From: a virus | Reading direction: 5' to 3' (one strand) | Virus record (IMG/VR): IMGVR_UViG_3300021963_000439 | Span: 1 to 31,832 of that record | Length of the DNA: 31,832 bases | Made by a program: the position numbers and the translations under genes | Notes under the pieces: generated by a model | The model's input: only the letters and a program-made list of their open reading frames with translations | The model's database searches: none | Told to the model about the DNA's origin: nothing | Shown: piece by piece, positions 29,639 through 31,832 of the stretch | Layout: each line of letters begins with the position of its first letter | Position numbering within the stretch: the stretch's first letter is position 1

Positions 29639-30022
29639 ATGAAAACAAAAAATAGTTACCCAAGTTCAGAGTTTGAATCTAAAGATAGATGCCCATCTTG
29701 TGGAAGTTATTGTGATATTCATATAGATTTAGATGATAATGATAAATGTAATGATTGTAAAATTTTTAAAGACAATTTAGAAACTGCTTCTATTGATTAT
29801 AGAGATAAATCTGATGATGAAAATACAGATGAAGAAACAATGTTAATAAATGTAAATTGGTATGATAAACAAGAAGCATTTATAGCAGGTGCTAAATGGC
29901 AACAAGAAAGAAGTTATAGTGAGGAAGAAGTGATAGCATTTGGAGAGGATATATTTAAACATTATCTATTAGCACATTCCAAAGGAGTTAAAAATTTATT
30001 TGAACAATTTAAAAACAAATAA
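29639..30022 (+). CDS. Zinc-ribbon-like early protein (127 aa)
   Basis: The N-terminal half has CPSCGSYC and, about 17 residues later, CNDCK, a likely four-Cys zinc site. The C-terminal half has the helix EAFIAGAKWQQERSYSEEEV, a motif I see often at the ends of small Bacteroidota phage proteins. An acidic linker with many Asp joins the two. It starts three bases after the previous stop. Function unknown; a DNA- or protein-binding adaptor fits the zinc site. Confidence 0.65.
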   Translation: MKTKNSYPSSEFESKDRCPSCGSYCDIHIDLDDNDKCNDCKIFKDNLETASIDYRDKSDDENTDEETMLINVNWYDKQEAFIAGAKWQQERSYSEEEVIAFGEDIFKHYLLAHSKGVKNLFEQFKNK

Positions 30023-30023
30023 G

Positions 30024-30224
30024 ATGACAGCAGTAGAATGGTTATGTGAACAATATCATTTGAAACAAGATATAGAGATAGTTAAACAAGCCAAAGAAAT
30101 GGAAAAAGAACAATTAGAATATGCCTGGAACTCATCAGATCAAAACATGCGTTTTCAGTTTAGTAGTTCATCATATAAACCTATTACATTTAAACAATGG
30201 TTAGAAATTTTTAAAGAAGAATAA
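30024..30224 (+). CDS. MTAVEWL-type early protein (66 aa), copy 2
   Basis: The start at 30024 gives MTAVEWLCEQYHLKQ, parallel to the copy at 29426. A TTG at 30000 would add eight residues but overlaps the previous gene. The protein shares AKEMEK with copy 1, lacks the middle insert, and ends with a different helix (FKQWLEIFKEE). It is likely a diverged duplicate. It follows the zinc-ribbon gene by one base. Confidence 0.65.
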   Translation: MTAVEWLCEQYHLKQDIEIVKQAKEMEKEQLEYAWNSSDQNMRFQFSSSSYKPITFKQWLEIFKEE

Positions 30225-30225
30225 T

Positions 30226-30378
30226 ATGAAAAAAGAAAAAAATTTAGGAGGCAGACCTAAAGCATTTATAGACGATGTGGCGGTTGTATTGCCAATATCA
30301 GTTCCAAGCAAAGAACGTGAAAGATTGCGTATAAAATGGAACAAAGATTTAGATGAATTTAGAATTAAGAAAAAATAA
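30226..30378 (+). CDS. Small basic GGRPK protein (50 aa)
   Basis: This short gene, from the ATG just after the preceding stop, makes a 50-aa basic protein with LGGRPK near the N-terminus, then a strand (VAVVLPISVPSK) and a helix (ERERLRIKWNKDLDEF). A GRPK arm ahead of a strand and helix is typical of small ribbon-helix-helix type DNA-binding proteins of plasmids and phages. It could regulate the promoter that begins two bases after its stop (30380). The assignment is tentative. Confidence 0.55.
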   Translation: MKKEKNLGGRPKAFIDDVAVVLPISVPSKERERLRIKWNKDLDEFRIKKK

Positions 30379-30379
30379 A

Positions 30380-30410
30380 TTTGTTTATTAATTATAAATT
30401 ACTATCTTTG
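30380..30410 (+). promoter_or_regulatory. Rightward promoter TTTG-N19-TATCTTTG for the recombination operon
   Basis: TTTG (30380-30383), 19 bp, then TATCTTTG (30403-30410) give a perfect Bacteroidota promoter. The spacer has TTAATTATAAAT, nearly the same as in the promoter at 28628-28658. Transcription should begin near 30415, right at the start of the hairpin leader. Confidence 0.82.
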
Positions 30411-30413
30411 TAA

Positions 30414-30500
30414 AAGCATTGGTCAGAGTGCTTAAAACCGAAACATAACTATTCCCTCTGACACTACATACTGACCTATGTTTTGAAAGAGGGATTTTTT
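30414..30500 (+). ncRNA. Structured 5' leader with complementary hexaloops (copy 2)
   Basis: P1 pairs AAGCATT (30414-30420) with AGTGCTT (30427-30433), one T-G wobble, around the hexaloop GGTCAG (30421-30426). A 19-nt linker follows. P2 pairs TCCCTCT (30453-30459) with AGAGGGA (30488-30494); inside it P3 pairs ACATA with TATGT around the hexaloop CTGACC (30471-30476), the exact complement of the P1 loop. Six T (30495-30500) and an AT-rich 12 nt lead to the ATG at 30513. GTCAGAG (30422-30428) can also pair with CTCTGAC (30456-30462), which would block P2, an antiterminator-like option. The layout matches 3081-3170 element by element. Confidence 0.8.
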
Positions 30501-30512
30501 ATTTAAACTATT

Positions 30513-30728
30513 ATGAAAACACTATTTGAAAATTTAAAAGAAGAACACAAATTGCAGTTGGAAGTGATGAAAGAAGATTATCCATCCTCTTATGCTGCTT
30601 TGGTAAAAACATTACAAGACAACACTTTGTTTACGCTGCTGACAATATCGGAAGCATATACATTGCTAATTAACACGAGTAACAAAAGTTTTTCAGTAAC
30701 CAATTTAGCCGAACTATTTTATGAGTAA
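30513..30728 (+). CDS. Small hypothetical protein of the recombination operon (71 aa)
   Basis: I do not recognise a named family. The protein is helical and acidic with a start like other Bacteroidota phage proteins (LFENLKEEHKLQLE) and a second helix around LFTLLTISEAYTLL. It lies directly after the structured leader and overlaps the annealase gene by 8 bases, so the two are translated together. It may be a small partner of the annealase. No catalytic residues can be seen. Confidence 0.65.
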   Translation: MKTLFENLKEEHKLQLEVMKEDYPSSYAALVKTLQDNTLFTLLTISEAYTLLINTSNKSFSVTNLAELFYE

Positions 30729-31344
30729 TTTACCAAAAATTAATGATTTATATTCCGATAAACTTTCTATTCAGAAAGCGGATGTATTTGTAACTTTAAT
30801 GAATCAGCAACCTAAACAAGAATGGGTAAAAGACCATCCTTTTATAAGAGGTTATAAATACTTACCTATTGAAAGGATTGAATATTTATTAAAAACTATA
30901 TTCAAGTCTTATAAGATTGAAATTACAGGCCAAGGCACATCATTTAACGGTGTTTGGGTAACTGTTAGAATACATTATTTGCATCCGGTAAATGGCGAAT
31001 GGTTGTTTCATGATGGCATTGGTGCTTCGCAGTTACAAACTGCCAAAGGAACATCCCCTGCGGATTTAAACAATATCAATAATGGTGCTTTATCAATGGC
31101 CTATCCTGTTGCAAAAACAATAGCTATAAAAGATGCTGCGGATCACTTTGGTAAGTTATTTGGATCTGATTTAAACCGTGAGGATTTAATTAACTACGAA
31201 TTAGATTTGACATTGATTGAATTAACACCGGATCATCCTAATTGGAATAAGGTAAAAGAAGCTGTAAAAAGCGGTAACTATACGATTGAACAAATACGAA
31301 CTAAATACAATTTATCAGATGAAAACGCAAAACAACTTATTTAA
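30721..31344 (+). CDS. Putative single-strand annealing recombinase (Rad52/ERF-like)
   Basis: This 207-aa protein has features of Rad52/22- and ERF-type annealing proteins: an early helix and YKYLPIERIEYLLKTIF, a beta stretch (WVTVRIHYLHP), the DGIGA segment, then AYPVAKTIAIKDAADHFGKL and FGSDLNR, where a Lys-x-Asp-Ala-Ala helix and a Gly-Lys-Leu-Phe turn match the conserved pattern of these families. The C-terminal part (YTIEQIRTKYNLSDE) may be a small helical domain. It would pair complementary strands during phage recombination. The exonuclease gene overlaps its end by 26 bases, giving a classic exonuclease-annealase pair. Confidence 0.72.
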   Translation: MSNLPKINDLYSDKLSIQKADVFVTLMNQQPKQEWVKDHPFIRGYKYLPIERIEYLLKTIFKSYKIEITGQGTSFNGVWVTVRIHYLHPVNGEWLFHDGIGASQLQTAKGTSPADLNNINNGALSMAYPVAKTIAIKDAADHFGKLFGSDLNREDLINYELDLTLIELTPDHPNWNKVKEAVKSGNYTIEQIRTKYNLSDENAKQLI

Positions 31345-31832
31345 AGCACGAGCTTCCGCTTCAGGAAAGCTAATGACTGCTCCAAGAGCAAAGACTGAAA
31401 CATTATCAGAAACAACAAAGACTTATGTTTATGAGTGGTTAAAAGAAAGCATTTACGGAATTCGTAAAAATATCAATAACAAATATTTATCTAAAGGATT
31501 ATGGCTTGAAGATGAAGCTATCGATAAGACTATTGAATTATTAGATTTGTCCTTTGCTATTAAGAATGAGAAATTTTTTGAAGATGATTATTTTACAGGA
31601 ACTCCGGATTTAATTGTTGATGGTGTTGTTTACGACACAAAATGCAGTTGGGATTGTTTTACGTTCCCATTATTTGATAATGATATACCAACTAAAGATT
31701 ATTACTATCAATTACAGGTTTATATGCACCTTACAGGATGTAAAAAAGCATGTTTAGTTTATGTATTGTTGAACACTCCTGAAGAATTAACTTATGAAGA
31801 AAAACATAACTACGATGATATGGATGCGAAGT
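31319..31832 (+). CDS. RecB/YqaJ-type exonuclease, 3' truncated by the window
   Basis: Read from the ATG at 31319, 171 residues are present. LEDEAID gives the first acidic residue, FTGTPDLIVDG gives the GxPD motif, YDTKCSW gives the D-x-K motif, and YYYQLQVYMHLTG gives the Gln-Tyr helix of RecB-like PD-(D/E)XK nucleases. Such exonucleases resect DNA ends and hand the strand to the annealase encoded just upstream. The length so far is most of the usual size of about 200-250 residues. The frame overlaps the annealase stop by 26 bases. On a circular genome the SSB-like gene at position 1 would be a near neighbour. Confidence 0.85.
   Translation, partial: MKTQNNLFKARASASGKLMTAPRAKTETLSETTKTYVYEWLKESIYGIRKNINNKYLSKGLWLEDEAIDKTIELLDLSFAIKNEKFFEDDYFTGTPDLIVDGVVYDTKCSWDCFTFPLFDNDIPTKDYYYQLQVYMHLTGCKKACLVYVLLNTPEELTYEEKHNYDDMDAK

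Noticed and set aside
30000-30023. TTG start for the second MTAVEWL protein
   Set aside because: The paralogue at 29426 begins exactly at MTAVEWL, and TTG would overlap the previous gene.
1-31832. tRNA, rRNA or tmRNA genes
   Set aside because: No cloverleaf with a TTCRANYC-type arm and CCA-proximal stem, and no rRNA-like stretch, could be found on either strand by eye.

Overview
This 31.8-kb window is most of the genome of a tailed phage (or a complete-looking prophage segment) of a Bacteroidota host, probably a flavobacterium. The DNA is strongly AT-rich. Starts lack Shine-Dalgarno sequences, and intergenic promoters carry the Bacteroidota -7 box TAnnTTTG, twice with a perfect TTTG box 19 bp upstream. 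HK97-type head genes, a tape measure protein and a GT-type tail chaperone mark it as a siphovirus. The 603-aa tape measure would imply a tail near 90 nm by the usual 0.15 nm per residue rule. No bacterial housekeeping gene, integrase, repressor, tRNA or CRISPR array was seen. Both ends cut through genes.

Layout. Rightward genes fill 1-7383: an SSB-type tail, a helicase-methyltransferase fusion, a small nuclease, a primase-helicase, a dense repeat array that looks like a replication origin (5442-5697), a C5-cytosine methyltransferase and small genes. A hairpin terminator at 7382-7413 separates this arm from the leftward arm, which is read from 28591 down to 7466. In reading order the leftward arm holds a HAD-like protein, TerS, TerL, prohead protease, capsid, head-tail connectors, tail terminator, tail tube, GT chaperone (with a -1 frameshift), tape measure, a large tail-tip protein, a second tail-tube-like protein, two fibre proteins with a shared N-terminus, and a lysis cassette (holin, coiled-coil membrane protein, M15 endolysin, candidate unimolecular spanin). 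One block breaks the pattern: portal and MuF-like genes (14504-16610) are inverted and lie about 10 kb from the terminase. From 28680 rightward a second set of small early genes leads to a Rad52/ERF-like annealase and a RecB/YqaJ-type exonuclease cut off by the window end. On a circular map, the right end would join the SSB-like left end as one recombination/replication arm.

The most unusual signal is a pair of 5' leader RNAs, at 3081-3170 (before the primase-helicase) and 30414-30500 (before the annealase operon). Each starts 4 nt after a TAnnTTTG box. Each has a first hairpin with a hexaloop, an 18-19 nt linker, then a terminator-like hairpin whose inner hexaloop is perfectly complementary to the first, followed by six T and the start codon. 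The loop pairs differ in sequence (GTGGAG/CTCCAC and GGTCAG/CTGACC) but keep full complementarity, which is covariation. I know no named family with this form. A second family of leader hairpins sharing GTAGYAAATTAA precedes the helicase-methylase, TerS and HAD genes.
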